DNA of 64,000 bases from Sphingobium sp. HWE2-09 (GCF_035989265.1 NZ_JAYKZX010000001.1:310001-374000), one strand, 5' to 3'. Positions 27,007 to 36,361 are shown, numbered from the stretch's first letter. The notes: generated by a model not told the origin, from the letters alone. Numbers and translations: made by a program.

Positions 27007-28899
27007 ATGTCCATCCTTGAGCACCTTATTCCCCGATCGTTGAGCGCGGCTGGTGCAAACGGCCAGAAAAGTGCAAGCGTGTGGATGCTGCGGCTTCTTT
27101 TGGCGCTTATCGCTCTCGCCCTGATTAGCAGCTTTGTCGTCATTCAGTCACTGGTGAGCCAGACGGATGATGACGCCGCCGCGCGAGCAACGGCAACCGT
27201 TGCGGGGGCCATCGCGCATCAGCGCGCCGCAACAGGTGATTCAACTGCCTCTGCAGCCCATTGGGATGATGCCGCCAGCCATGTCTATGGCGCCTTCGAC
27301 GAACAATGGGCCAGTTCAAATCTGATCGGACAGCAAGAGCATGCGTTCGTAGTGGAAAGCAACGGACGACCGCTCTTCGGGCGTCTTGCAAAGGGGGGCA
27401 AGAGCCCATCGCTAGACCAGGCGGTCTCTTCGTCGATCATCGACTGGTTGTTGGCGCGATCCCCAAAAACCGAACGTGCCGCAAAGCTTCAGCAAAAAGC
27501 CGTCACCGCGATCGGCACCTTCGAGGGAGAGCCTGCAATATTCTCCGCGATGCCGATCGTCGCTGCAGGATCATTCCGTCTCGCGCCCCGCACTAGGCTT
27601 CGAATATTGATCAATGTCATGATCCTCGATCGTTCCGTCGTCGAGAGATGGTCGACCATGTTCAACCTGCCTGGCATCCAGTGGCTAAGGGCGGGGGATC
27701 GGCCTGATCCAGCCAGCAGCCTCATCGTCAAGGACGCCGGGGGGCAGGTCATTGGCGTGCTTGGATGGCCTCGGATAAAACCGGGCAGAGCTTCGCTCTA
27801 CAAAATGCTCCCGGTCGCTATTCTTTGCACTCTTTGTTTCCTCTTGCTCGCTGGCGTCCTGATCGCCTTTGTCGTCCGCAGCGGGCGGCGACTGGAAGCG
27901 GCGACCAAGATCGCTCTGCTGTCAGCCGAAGCTCAGGAAAAGGCGCGCGTCGTGGCCGAGACCGCTCTTGCCGAAGCGGAGGCAGCAGGGATCATGGTCG
28001 AAGAAATGGCTCATCGCCGCAGCGAAGAAGAGAAATTGCATCGCCAGCAGATGCATGAAGCCAGTCGGGAGATTGCAGCCACGCTCGAAAATTCGATATC
28101 CGCGCTGGTAGCAAGGTTGCTCGACGTGGCCACCGAACTCGATGACAGTGCGGACCACACACTGATGACCGTAAACGCTCAGCAGCGGGATGCCGAAACG
28201 GCAACGGGTCATTCGAGAGCGAGCGCGGACGTAATGCGGGAAATCGTCAAGAATATAGGTGAACTCGCCGACTCGATCGACTCCATCGGAACGGAGGCTG
28301 AGAGGTCTGCCCAACTGACATTCGAGGCGGCCGACCATTCCATCGCCGCGCGCGAGGCGAACGAAATGCTGACTCGCAGCGTGGATGCGATAGATGCTGC
28401 GGCCGGACGAATCTCGGCGATCAGCAAGCAGACCAATATGCTGGCGCTGAACGCCACAATCGAAGCGGCGCGGGCGGGTGATGCCGGACGAAGCTTTTCG
28501 GTCGTCGCGCATGAGGTGAAGCAGCTGGCGGATCAAACGATGCGCACAACAACGGACATCGTCTCGCGCATAGCCGGAATAGAGAGCGCGACACAGTCCT
28601 CGGTGGGTGTCGTTGACTTGCTGTACAAGGTGATCGAAACGCTTGCGGAATCCGCGAAGGAGACCACGCAGATGGTGGGCCGTCAGCATCGGGCCAGCCA
28701 CGAAATGCGAAGCTCAATCCAATCCATCGACGACAATAGCGCGACGTTGGACAATGCGTTGTCGGCGATCTCCGGTTCCATTTCAGCGACGCGAGAAACG
28801 GCACAACTGACAAAGCAGATCGGCGCCGAAGTACGCGCGCAGACCGTCGCGTTGCAGACAGAATTTGGGCGCGTGATCAAGAAGTTGTGTGCAGCCTGA
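27007..28899 (+). CDS. Methyl-accepting chemotaxis-type receptor with CHASE4-like sensor
   Basis: The product is about 630 residues from ATG 27007; ATG 26977 would add ten. It has a transmembrane helix ([20 protein letters not shown]), a periplasmic region with [20 protein letters not shown] typical of CHASE4, and a second helix ([19 protein letters not shown]). A coiled coil leads to an MCP signalling domain whose hairpin tip contains [20 protein letters not shown] and [15 protein letters not shown]. No HAMP domain is obvious. It is isolated from other chemotaxis genes and flanked by IS relics. The ligand is unknown. Confidence 0.9.
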   Translation: MSILEHLIPRSLSAAGANGQKSASVWMLRLLLALIALALISSFVVIQSLVSQTDDDAAARATATVAGAIAHQRAATGDSTASAAHWDDAASHVYGAFDEQWASSNLIGQQEHAFVVESNGRPLFGRLAKGGKSPSLDQAVSSSIIDWLLARSPKTERAAKLQQKAVTAIGTFEGEPAIFSAMPIVAAGSFRLAPRTRLRILINVMILDRSVVERWSTMFNLPGIQWLRAGDRPDPASSLIVKDAGGQVIGVLGWPRIKPGRASLYKMLPVAILCTLCFLLLAGVLIAFVVRSGRRLEAATKIALLSAEAQEKARVVAETALAEAEAAGIMVEEMAHRRSEEEKLHRQQMHEASREIAATLENSISALVARLLDVATELDDSADHTLMTVNAQQRDAETATGHSRASADVMREIVKNIGELADSIDSIGTEAERSAQLTFEAADHSIAAREANEMLTRSVDAIDAAAGRISAISKQTNMLALNATIEAARAGDAGRSFSVVAHEVKQLADQTMRTTTDIVSRIAGIESATQSSVGVVDLLYKVIETLAESAKETTQMVGRQHRASHEMRSSIQSIDDNSATLDNALSAISGSISATRETAQLTKQIGAEVRAQTVALQTEFGRVIKKLCAA

Positions 28900-28929
28900 C
28901 AAGCTCAGGCACAGGCGTTGAAAGCGGCA

Positions 28930-29345
28930 GGTGCGGTCATGAGAGTATCCGTGATGATCAAGTGCGATCTGGTGTCCAGAGGTGATCGGTTTTGATCAGA
29001 GCATTTGCGGTGACGACGAGCTTTCGCATGACGGCGGTAATGATGATCTCGGTCGGCTTTCCGGTTGCGACGAGCTGCTGGTATTTGGGTCTTTAGGTCT
29101 GGATTGAAGCGGCCGGCGACGAGGGCCGGCATGTATAGTGCTTGGCAAACATTGGCCGTGCCGCCGCGGATGAAGCTCGTTCCCTTCCACTGGCCAGACT
29201 GTCGTACGACGGGGCAACGTTGGCGAGCGAGGCGGCCTGCTTGTTATCGAGCTATCCGCGTTCTGGCATGGTGGCGATGATCTGTTTGGCGGTGAGCGTG
29301 TCGAAGCCTTCAAGAAGGCAAAGGCCGCCAACGGCTTTTATCTTC
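28930..29345 (-). pseudogene. IS110-family transposase C-terminal relic
   Basis: Pieces in shifting minus-strand frames match the transposase_20 domain of IS110. They run GFDTLTAKQIIATMPE, DNKQAASLANVAP, a displaced RPMFAKHYTCRPSSP (the GGRANVRQALYMPALV region), MPALVAGRFNPDLK, and KYQQLVATGKPTEIIITAVM with RKLVVTANALI. Several one-base shifts are present. No ends are visible. Confidence 0.65.
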
Positions 29346-29484
29346 GTAGCGCGCAGGTGATTGGCTGAGTTTGATACTGGTGGCTTGAAACCCACCGGTT
29401 ACGCCGCCTCTCTGCCACCCAGTCAATCGTTGCCCCGACGCGGACCAACTTGGCTGCCCTGCAAAGGTTACCACTATGCGATCA
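29346..29484. other. Spacer between IS110 relic and toxin locus
   Basis: No gene or clear signal is seen. Confidence 0.4.
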
Positions 29485-29515
29485 AGTGCTATAGGGCATA
29501 GTGTTATAGGGTCAT
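29485..29515 (+). repeat. Tandem direct repeat at toxin-antitoxin promoter
   Basis: AGTGCTATAGGGCAT is followed at once by AGTGTTATAGGGTCAT. The repeat lies directly before the GTG start of the toxin frame and probably forms the autoregulatory operator bound by the antitoxin. Confidence 0.5.
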
Positions 29516-29518
29516 GCA

Positions 29519-29899
29519 GTGCAGATCTTCAAAACCAAATGGATTGCGCGCTTCTTCCGGCGTGAGCGAATTGACGATGCTGGTTTGAAAGAGGCTATCG
29601 GGCGAGCCGCGCGTGGTATCATCGACGCCGATCTGGGTGGCGGACTCATCAAGCAGCGCGCTGCCCCGGCCTGGCCAGGGACGATCAGGCGGGTTTCGCA
29701 TGATCGTCGCCTATCGAATGGAAGATCGGGCGTTCTTTCTGTACGGCTTTGCCCAGAATGAGCGCGAGAATATCGAGGACAGCGAGTTGCAACCTTGAGG
29801 GACATTGCCGCCGAATTGTTGGCGCATGACGACACCGCCCTGGATGCAGCCGTGGGCATGGGCAAGCTACAGGAGATTGAAAATGGCGAAGAAGCTTAG
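29519..29899 (+). pseudogene. RelE/HigB-type toxin with two frameshifts
   Basis: The frame starts with GTG 29519 as MQIFKTKWIARFFRRERIDD, then IIDADLGGGLIKQR, the usual opening of this toxin family. An extra base after KQR (near 29665-29680) shifts to the frame with GQGRSGGFRMIVAYRMEDRA and FFLYGFAQNERENI. A missing base near 29790 then shifts again to LRDIAAELLAHDDTALDAAV, ending at TAG 29897-29899. Conceptually repaired, it is a full-length toxin of about 126 residues overlapping the antitoxin gene by 17 bases. As written it is inactive. Confidence 0.8.
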
Positions 29900-30212
29900 C
29901 AATCGGACCGAAGCCCTCCTCGAAACGGCCGAGGACATGCACAGCGCCGGGCTGATGGGCGATGAAGTCTATGAGAAGATCACCGTCCGTCACTTGGGGC
30001 CGGACGCGCCGCTCACGGCCGCGCCAATCACGCCGGAAGAGATCCTAAGCGTGCGTGAGCGGGCACATTTGAGCCAGGCCGCGCTTGCCAGATATACGAA
30101 CCTGACGCCGAGCTATATCTCGCAACTCGAACGCGGCACAAAACAGGCAAAGGGCTCCGCGCTTGCCATCCTGAACATCATCCGTCGTAAGGGCATCGAA
30201 GCACTATTATGA
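29883..30212 (+). CDS. HigA-like XRE antitoxin
   Basis: The 109-residue protein starts at ATG 29883 inside the end of the toxin gene. The first 55 residues (RTEALLETAEDMHSAGLMGD, YEKITVRHLG) form the toxin-binding part. Residues 58-105 are a helix-turn-helix (SQAALARYTNLTPSYISQLE) followed by GTKQAKGSALAILNIIRRKG, diagnostic of XRE antitoxins. Its frame is intact while its toxin is broken. It may still repress its own promoter. Confidence 0.85.
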   Translation: MAKKLSNRTEALLETAEDMHSAGLMGDEVYEKITVRHLGPDAPLTAAPITPEEILSVRERAHLSQAALARYTNLTPSYISQLERGTKQAKGSALAILNIIRRKGIEALL

Positions 30213-30289
30213 CCGTAGGCTCCACGGGTCTGGAGGCGCAAATCGCCTGATTGTCGTACAAACGGACCTCACAAATTTCACAGGCTATC

Positions 30290-30852
30290 CTAATCGATGA
30301 TCGTCAGCGTCGGCCAGTAAATCCGCCAACGCGCGACCTTCGCCTCGTAGATGGCTTGCGTAATCTGAGACTTGTTCGGCCGCACCGTGCAACTCAGCAG
30401 ATCGAACGGCCCAAAGGGAGCGAAGATCGACAGACCCACCCCACCGGGCCGGATCGCAACCGCTCCGGCTGTCGTCGGAAAGGTCGAAATGCCATGTTCG
30501 CTCGATTGGTAGGCCGCGATCGGATAGCCGAACTTCGCCTCATACCAGAGATGGACGCGGGCCTCGTTCTTGGCGTCGATCCATAGCGGTACATCGGGGA
30601 ACAAGGCCCGGATGCGCGCCGCATGGTGCGCCTCGCCCTCTTCCGACAGATCGGCGGCGTCAAAATAGACCAGATCGATATCCGCCAGGCCATATTCGGG
30701 CGACAGGTCGAACGCGGCGTTCCATGCCGTTTGCGCGATGGCGCTGCCCGACAGCCAGCAGTCAGGCATGGCGACGGCGTCCCCAGGATGGTGCTGAGGA
30801 TCGGGCTTGCCGCCACGATCGCGCGCAGACTGCTATCCGCCGCGATCGTCAT
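30290..30852 (-). pseudogene. Nucleotidyltransferase-family protein, frameshifted near N-terminus
   Basis: The larger part (30290-30769) contains MPDCWLSGSAIAQTAWNAAF, LADIDLVYFDAADLS and PLWIDAKNEARVHLWYEAKF, typical of the DUF925-type nucleotidyltransferase-like family (about 190 residues). The family's N-terminal helix is present in another frame from ATG 30852: LRAIVAASPILSTILG. One missing base near 30785 separates them. A shorter product could start at 30769. The ATG overlaps the end of the upstream gene. The family's substrate is not known. Confidence 0.7.
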
Positions 30853-31190
30853 TGCTGCGCTTGCTCCATCAGCCAATCCCGCAGGGCGGAAATGAGGCGT
30901 TCGTTGCGTGGCGGCGTTCGATGCACAAAATAATAGCCCTCCGAGAGCCGGATGAGATCGGCGAGGCTGTGGAGCCTGCCCGTTGCCAATAAGCGGGTAC
31001 GCTCGGCCGCCACCGTTCGGGGAAGGTCGGCCATCCCTTCAATCGCCGGCGCGCTACCGCCTAGATTACATGCCGGAAGCAAAGGCATGTCAGGATGGTC
31101 TCGCTCTTTCCATGTCTGAGGTGGCAGAGACGTAGCTTGCACCAGCGCGCCGAGGAGCAGGCATTCGCGATCTTTGCCGGGCGGATCAAT
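30849..31190 (-). pseudogene. Probable LysR-family regulator, C-terminal fragment
   Basis: The minus frame ends in LATGRLHSLADLIRLSEGYY, FVHRTPPRNERLISALRDWL and MEQAQQ. This is the pattern of the last strand and helix of a LysR substrate-binding domain (V-x-L-x-x-x-L-x-x-G-R-L, Y-Y-x-V-x-R, then RDWL). Upstream sequence is less clear, and the fragment ends close to the 3' end of the group II intron. The N-terminal HTH is absent. It overlaps the nucleotidyltransferase start. Confidence 0.4.
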
Positions 31191-31350
31191 CGCTGAGCGT
31201 CAGCTATGGCTATGGACCCGCCATCGACCTGTCGTGCGGGAATGACGGGTTTGTCTCAGATCCCGCCGGTCCCGGTAGAGTCAGGAAGTGGCGCGGTGTC
31301 GTGCGGCGCGCCTGTGGGGCTTGCCAGACGGTCCGTTTCCACTCCCTGCT

Positions 31351-31390
31351 CATCGAACCGGACGTGCAGATCTCCCGCATCCGGCTCTCG
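31351..31390 (-). ncRNA. Group II intron domain V
   Basis: The minus strand contains GAGCCGGATGCGGGAGATC, then TGCACGTCCGGTTC. This gives the 34-nt DV hairpin with its catalytic stem and internal bulge. It lies just after the maturase stop, as expected. Confidence 0.75.
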
Positions 31391-31407
31391 GACAAGACAT
31401 CACGCCT

Positions 31408-32748
31408 TCACCCACGGCGGGCCGCGGCCACGTTAGCCAGACGCACGAGGCCGAAGCGCTCGTATAGCTCGGGGTCGTGATAGGCTCCCTCTCGCCGTCG
31501 TCTGGTTTTGTATTTAGCGCGCAGCCACCGACGCAGCCGCACCACTGCGTAGCTGTCGACGGCCCGATATGCTCTGCTCGTAGTGCCAACCGAAAAGTAG
31601 TTGGCCCATCCGCGCAGCACCCGGTTCATCTTGGCCACCAGGTATGTGGTATCCTGCCATGTACGCGCTCGGTCCGTAAGCTCGTGGATCGTTGCGACCA
31701 CGCGCTGGATGCTTTTCTTTGATGGCCGGTGGCCCATGTAGGCTTTGCCGGTTTTCGCGGAGTACATCCGACCGAACGTGTATCCCAGAAAGTCGAATGT
31801 CTCGTCCGGCACCTTGCAGATGCGTGTCTTATCCTCGTTCACCGTCAGCTTCAGCTTCTCCATGAGCCCGCGCATATGATCGAGCGCGGCTTCCGCCTTG
31901 CCCTTCTCACACAAGATCACGAGATCATCGGCATAGGTGATGAGCCGCGAGCCGAGGCGTTTCCCAAGGCCGAGCTTCCGCCATCCCAGCACGAACCGGC
32001 GCATGTAGATATTCGCCAGCAGCGGTGAGATGGGTGATCCTTGCGGGATACCGCGCCGCTGATCGCGCGCCTGCGTCGTTCGCTTCTTCCGGCCCCTGTC
32101 GTCAGTTTCCTCGACAGCGCATTCCAGCCAGGATTTGATCAGATGCAGCACGCGCGGATCGACGATCCGGCGCGACACTGATTTCATCAGCTCCAGGTGA
32201 GGGATGGTGCCAAAGTAGTCGGCAAGGTCGGCGTTCACGACATCCGGTCGGCCACGGAACAGCTGCTCTTCCACTTCAACCACAGCCTGCTGGGCATTGC
32301 GCCCCGCTCGATAGGCATAGATTTCCGGTGGAAGGTCGGCTTCAAAGATCGGCTCAAGCACCAGCATCGCTGCTGTCATGCAGACCCGATCCCGCACGGT
32401 GGAAATGCCCAGCGGCCTGAGTTTGCCGTTGGCTTTTGGTATGTAGACACGTCTGATCGGTTCCGGCTGATACGTCTCCTCCCTGAGCGCAAGCGCCAGT
32501 TCCGCCAGCCACCGCTCGGCGCCATATCCCTCGATGTCCGCAAAGTCCTGTCCATCCACGCCCGGCGCGCCCTTGTTAGAGCGACACTGGGCATAGGCAT
32601 GGGCCAGAATGTCATCGCGGCTGATCTTGTCGTACAGCGCGTAGAAACGATAGCCAGCTTCTGCCTTCGCTTTCGCGTGCAACGCCTTCTGCAGTTTCTG
32701 GACGCTTTTCGGAGTTGATAGGTTTCCCAATCTCCTGCCCCTCACCAC
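31408..32748 (-). CDS. ltrA: Group II intron reverse transcriptase/maturase
   Basis: The 446-residue protein has RT motifs in order: NKGAPGVDGQDF (RT0-1), YIPKANGKLRPLGISTVRDR, DLADYFGTIPH, RRGIPQGSPISPLLANIYMR, and the catalytic YADD in SRLITYADDLVILCEKG. NEDKTRICKVPDETFDFLGY follows. The maturase X domain (RVLRGWANYFSVGTTSRAYR, then LRRWLRAKYKTRRR) is present. No C-terminal HNH endonuclease is visible, so mobility may use replication forks. It should assist splicing and retrohoming of its own intron. Confidence 0.93.
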   Translation of the reverse strand: MVRGRRLGNLSTPKSVQKLQKALHAKAKAEAGYRFYALYDKISRDDILAHAYAQCRSNKGAPGVDGQDFADIEGYGAERWLAELALALREETYQPEPIRRVYIPKANGKLRPLGISTVRDRVCMTAAMLVLEPIFEADLPPEIYAYRAGRNAQQAVVEVEEQLFRGRPDVVNADLADYFGTIPHLELMKSVSRRIVDPRVLHLIKSWLECAVEETDDRGRKKRTTQARDQRRGIPQGSPISPLLANIYMRRFVLGWRKLGLGKRLGSRLITYADDLVILCEKGKAEAALDHMRGLMEKLKLTVNEDKTRICKVPDETFDFLGYTFGRMYSAKTGKAYMGHRPSKKSIQRVVATIHELTDRARTWQDTTYLVAKMNRVLRGWANYFSVGTTSRAYRAVDSYAVVRLRRWLRAKYKTRRRREGAYHDPELYERFGLVRLANVAAARRG

Positions 32749-33417
32749 TTGCTTGCGTTCATCTTGAACTGAGGCTCCTTCCCTCCACCGGCATTACCCG
32801 GCTTCCTCGGTACTACGGGCCTCTCCGCCACCCCACCGCGGCATTCCCATCCCTCGCGGGCGTCCGGTTGCCGATCCCTCGGCACGCCATGGGGCTTCCC
32901 GTGTTGCGTGCACTTTCCTTGCGTACATGCTGTCGCCACTACCCCGGTGCAGCAGACGGGCTCGAACGTCGCTCAAACTCGCCCGTCCATATCAACCTTC
33001 CCCGTAAGGGTTAACGGGTCGGCCTGCACATCGTCCTTTTCGAGGATTGCTCAGCGTTCACTCACGTTACGGCCTGTACGCTCGCACGGTCACCTATGTG
33101 ACCGTCATCCGGGGGCTTCAGACATATCGTCACCTCCATGCCTGCCCCGGTTGCTTCCGGCTGGAGCGTCGCCGGGTGGGCCTTTCACCCACTGGAAAGT
33201 GCCGCCTTTGCACGGCGCACACCCTTATGAGACGCTCAGCGAGCAAATTTCGGTCCTGAGGTGCGGGCCGTCCGCTATCGCGGCAGTTCTCGACAAGCCT
33301 ACGTTCCCGCACCTCCCGACGACCGGCATATGCTGGTCGTTTTAGGCTGGTCGAAGGCATGGCGCTATTCCAGTTAGCTTAGGATCTCGACCAGCAGCTT
33401 AAATGCGCGTGTCGCAC

Positions 33418-33634
33418 CTTACCTCGCGCTCGGCGGTGGATGGGAGGCATCCGAGATCGACAATGCCATGCGCGGTTGCAACCGCGTCGGCGACGGGCCG
33501 AGGGGCCGACGTCGCCACAAACACTTCGCACCAAATTCACGATTCGCACCTGATATGTTCCATATGACCTTGGCGCTGACGCCAGCCATGCTAATTCTTC
33601 GATCTCGGCCTCGTTTCAAAGGACTTAGACGAAC
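33418..33634. other. Spacer between intron and YobI-like gene
   Basis: The sequence flanking the intron 5' end shows no supported gene. One plus frame begins YLALGGGWEAS, similar to the tail of NodT-type outer-membrane efflux lipoproteins, but is too short to call. Confidence 0.35.
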
Positions 33635-34282
33635 TTGCGGCAACTCATCGCGGAGATGAGAAACCGGTTCAGCCGCTCGACAACGGCAGCCGACGCACCG
33701 TCCCAGTTCGTCAACCTCGCGCCGACTGATACGGCGGACGAAGCCGGCGTCTATGCCAAGGCGCTGAAAGCCGCGATAGAAGACCCAAAGGTCTCGAACA
33801 TCGCGCTGACCGGACCCTATGGATCGGGCAAGAGCAGCATCATCCAATCGTTCCTGAAGCAGAACGAAATCTCCGCTCTAGAGATTCCGCTCGCGGCGTT
33901 CTTGCCCGAAGCGATCAAAGCTGGGTCGGATCAGGGCGTCCCCGATCGCAAGGTGAGCAAGCAGGAGATCGAGCGGAGCATCCTCCAGCAGATGCTCTAT
34001 GGTGCAGACGCGAAGAAGCGTCCTTTCTCGTGCTTCAAGCGGATTCGGTCGCCGGGCCGGCTGTCGGCCTTTCTCTCGCTCTACGCCATGATCGGCGCGG
34101 CATCGGTCTGGCACCTTTTTCAGAAGCGCAAGGACATCCTCAGCGGGGCATATTTCCTCCCCCTCGCAAAAAGCAACTGGCAGCACTTCGTGTGGTTTGC
34201 GGTGGGAGCCTCCTTTGTGTCTGGGTACTTCTTCACCAAGTCTACAAGGCGAGTTTCGGAATATCGCTCTACGACGCAGTAA
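33635..34282 (+). pseudogene. YobI-like P-loop NTPase, N-terminal part, frameshifted and truncated
   Basis: The frame reads FVNLAPTDTADEAGVYAKAL, then VSNIALTGPYGSGKSSIIQS (Walker A GPYGSGKSS) and EIERSILQQMLYGADAKKRP, all hallmarks of YobI-like NTPases. Two hydrophobic segments follow (LSAFLSLYAMIGAASVWHLF and FVWFAVGASFVSGYFF). A missing base near 34227 (AAGTCTAC instead of AAGGTCTAC) ends the frame, and the true continuation YKASFGISL is in the next frame. Full proteins have about 1200 residues; only about 215 remain before the integrase region. These NTPases are often near defence genes. Confidence 0.65.
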
Positions 34283-34309
34283 CCCCCGACCAGCCACAAA
34301 ACGACCGAT

Positions 34310-34360
34310 TTTTATTACGTCCTTATTACTTTTCGATTTTTCAGGGCTCGCGTAATAAAA
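34310..34360. repeat. Inverted repeat upstream of integrase
   Basis: TTTTATTACG at 34310-34319 and its exact complement CGTAATAAAA at 34351-34360 flank an AT-rich spacer with a further TTATTAC. The second arm is 14 bases before the integrase start. It may be an operator, a recombinase arm site or part of an attachment site. Confidence 0.45.
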
Positions 34361-34374
34361 TGGAGGAGTCGCGC

Positions 34375-35643
34375 ATGGCGCAGGCCAAGATCAACAAGCG
34401 AACGGTCGATGCTCTCACCCCGCCCACGGCGGGTCAGGCGTTCATCTGGGATACTGAGATCAAAGGGTTCGGGGTCCGCATCGGACAGACCGGCACCAAG
34501 ACCTTCGTCATCCAGTATATGAACAGGGAAGGCCGCATCAGGCGTGTCAAGATCGGTCGCTTCGGCGTCATTACGATGGATCAAGCGCGCGATCTGGCGA
34601 AGATCAAGCTTGGCGAGGTTGCTTCCGGCGAAGACCCTGCGGAAGAGGCGCGCCGTGCGCGCAAGGCGATGACCGTCACTGAACTGTGCGATTGGTATCT
34701 GACGGAGGCCCGGGCAGGCAGGATTCTCGGCTGCAAAAACCGTCCGATCAAGGAATCCTCTCTGGCGATGGATGAAAGCCGGATCAAGGCGCATATCAAG
34801 CCCCTGATCGGCAAGCGCATAGCGCGGCATCTGACAATCGCCGACGTTGAGGCAATGCAGGACGACGTCAAAAATCACAAGACGCAGAAGAGCCGCAACG
34901 GCGGGGGCGGTGGTAAGGCGACCGGTGATCCCGGCGTTGCTGCGCGCTGCCTCGGAACGGTCCAGGCGATCCTGGGCTATGCCAGGCATAAGGGGTTGCT
35001 TTCCGAACACCCCACCAAAGGCGCCAAGAAGCTAGCGGGCAATAAGAGGACCCGTCGGCTCAGCGTTGCAGAGATCGAAACGCTGGGCAAGGCGATGGTC
35101 TATGCCGAGCAGCAGGGCGTTAGTCCGACCGGGATTTCAGTGATCAAATTGTTGCTGCTGACTGGATATCGCCGTGAAGAAGGCCAAGCCATGGAGCGCG
35201 CATGGGTAAACCCGATGGGCGGCGTTGTCGCCTTCTCCGACACCAAAACTGGTGGGCAAATCCGGGTGATCGGGCCAGAAGCTATCAAAGTGATCGTGGC
35301 GCAGCCACAGGTCGCAGGCAATCCCCATGTTTTCCCGGCTACGACAGGCGACGGCCCCTTCACGGCGGCCAGTGCCTGCCTGCAACGTATCTGCGGATTT
35401 GCAGGCACAGCGGGCGTTACGCCCCACACGTTGCGGCACACTTTCGCCAGCATTGCTGCCGAACTTGGTTTTTCTGAACTGACGATCCGCGCGATGCTAG
35501 GTCACGCATCACAGAATTTGACGCAGGACTATATTCACGTCGATGAAGCTCTGAAACTGGCCGTGCGACGCACGTCAGATGAAATCGCCAAGCTGATGGC
35601 ACAAGGCGCCGCCAAGCTTGACCGCCTGCGGCTGGTCGCATGA
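34375..35643 (+). CDS. Tyrosine integrase of a prophage/genomic-island type
   Basis: The 422-residue protein starts at ATG 34375 after GGAGGAG. The N-terminal DUF4102-like arm-binding domain reads TAGQAFIWDTEIKGFGVRIG, then FVIQYMNREGRIRRVKIGRF. A core-binding domain spans about 90-200, and the catalytic domain follows with R in LTGYRREEGQ, H-x-x-R in TPHTLRHTFAS and the nucleophile region LGHASQNLTQDYIH. All catalytic positions appear present. It sits at the truncation point of the YobI-like gene, so an island may have inserted there. No tRNA target is visible. Confidence 0.92.
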   Translation: MAQAKINKRTVDALTPPTAGQAFIWDTEIKGFGVRIGQTGTKTFVIQYMNREGRIRRVKIGRFGVITMDQARDLAKIKLGEVASGEDPAEEARRARKAMTVTELCDWYLTEARAGRILGCKNRPIKESSLAMDESRIKAHIKPLIGKRIARHLTIADVEAMQDDVKNHKTQKSRNGGGGGKATGDPGVAARCLGTVQAILGYARHKGLLSEHPTKGAKKLAGNKRTRRLSVAEIETLGKAMVYAEQQGVSPTGISVIKLLLLTGYRREEGQAMERAWVNPMGGVVAFSDTKTGGQIRVIGPEAIKVIVAQPQVAGNPHVFPATTGDGPFTAASACLQRICGFAGTAGVTPHTLRHTFASIAAELGFSELTIRAMLGHASQNLTQDYIHVDEALKLAVRRTSDEIAKLMAQGAAKLDRLRLVA

Positions 35644-35663
35644 TGGCCGACGCTAGACATATG

Positions 35664-35679
35664 GTAACGTATATGTTAC
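35664..35679. promoter_or_regulatory. Palindromic operator before toxin gene
   Basis: GTAAC-GTATAT-GTTAC is an exact dyad ending one base before the TTG start of the toxin. Its position over the ribosome-binding region fits autorepression by the antitoxin. Confidence 0.5.
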
Positions 35680-36033
35680 TTGAAAGGCTATGAGTTGATA
35701 GTTCAGGAATATATCCGCGAGGACGGTTCCTGTCCGCTCCGATCATGGTTCGAAAGTCTGGATCCACAGGCCTCCGCTAAGGTGGCGACAGCAATAGTGC
35801 GGTTGGAGTTGGGTAACGCCTCGAATGTCAAATGGATCGGCGGCGGCTTGGGAGAGTATCGGATCGACTGGGGGCCAGGCTATCGCCTCTATCTCACCAA
35901 AGAAGGCGATGAACTCGTCATCCTGTTCGTAGGTGGAACGAAGAAACGGCAGCAGTCAGACATCGATCACGCTGGGGTGCTGCTGAATGAATACAAGGTC
36001 CGCAAGGCGATCGACAGAAAAGGCAGAAAATAG
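35680..36033 (+). CDS. RelE/HigB-like toxin (phage Gp49-type addiction module)
   Basis: The 117-residue protein is a predicted mRNA interferase. YELIVQEYIREDGSCPLRSW, then VKWIGGGLGEYRIDWGPGYR and LYLTKEGDELVILFVGGTKK show the compact RelE-like fold with the terminal K-x-Q-Q-x-D-I motif. The best start is TTG 35680, since the ATG codons nearby are in frames that close at once. A gap of four bases separates it from the antitoxin gene. Confidence 0.85.
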   Translation: MKGYELIVQEYIREDGSCPLRSWFESLDPQASAKVATAIVRLELGNASNVKWIGGGLGEYRIDWGPGYRLYLTKEGDELVILFVGGTKKRQQSDIDHAGVLLNEYKVRKAIDRKGRK

Positions 36034-36037
36034 CGAG

Positions 36038-36361
36038 ATGGCGCTGACCCGAGATTTCAAGGAAACGGTGAAGGAACGCGCCACGCGCGACCCCGCCTTC
36101 GCCAAGGCCATGCTCGATGAGGCGGCAACCGCTTTCCTTAACGGCGAACCGCATGTCTCGCGCTTGATCCTGCGTGACCTAGTCAACGCTTCGGTTGGTT
36201 TCGAGGCACTGGCCGAGGAAACCAGACATCCGAGCAAAAGCCTGCATCGAATGCTATCCGAAAAGGGCAACCCCAGCATGGATAATCTTGCCGCTATTTT
36301 CGGTGCGGTACGTCGTCGACTCGGCGTGGCGATCGAGGCGCATGCCGTAGAGGCGGCCTAG
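36038..36361 (+). CDS. Antitoxin of the addiction module, HTH type
   Basis: The 107-residue protein starts at ATG 36038 (MALTRDFKETVKERATRDPA). The middle LILRDLVNASVGFEALAEET, with HPSKSLHRMLSEKGNPSMDN, is the DNA-binding segment of the putative addiction-module antidote family, ending AAIFGAVRRRLGV. It should neutralise the upstream toxin and repress the operon. The upstream in-frame ATG at 35987 lies inside the toxin gene and is unlikely. Confidence 0.85.
   Translation: MALTRDFKETVKERATRDPAFAKAMLDEAATAFLNGEPHVSRLILRDLVNASVGFEALAEETRHPSKSLHRMLSEKGNPSMDNLAAIFGAVRRRLGVAIEAHAVEAA

Larger units (their letters stand above)
31275..33417 (-). mobile_element. Group II intron with reverse transcriptase/maturase
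   Basis: The 5' end is placed at 33417, where the minus strand reads GTGCGAC, the GUGYG intron start. The ORF lies in domain IV, domain V follows it, and a domain VI-like stem (AGTGG with CCACT) precedes a proposed 3' end at CTCTAC, near 31275. The length of about 2.1 kb is normal. The 5' end is fairly secure; the 3' end is approximate. Confidence 0.75.

Noticed and set aside
33419..33500. NodT-type efflux lipoprotein tail (YLALGGGWEAS)
   Set aside because: Only about 11 residues match and nothing upstream across the intron continues the gene.
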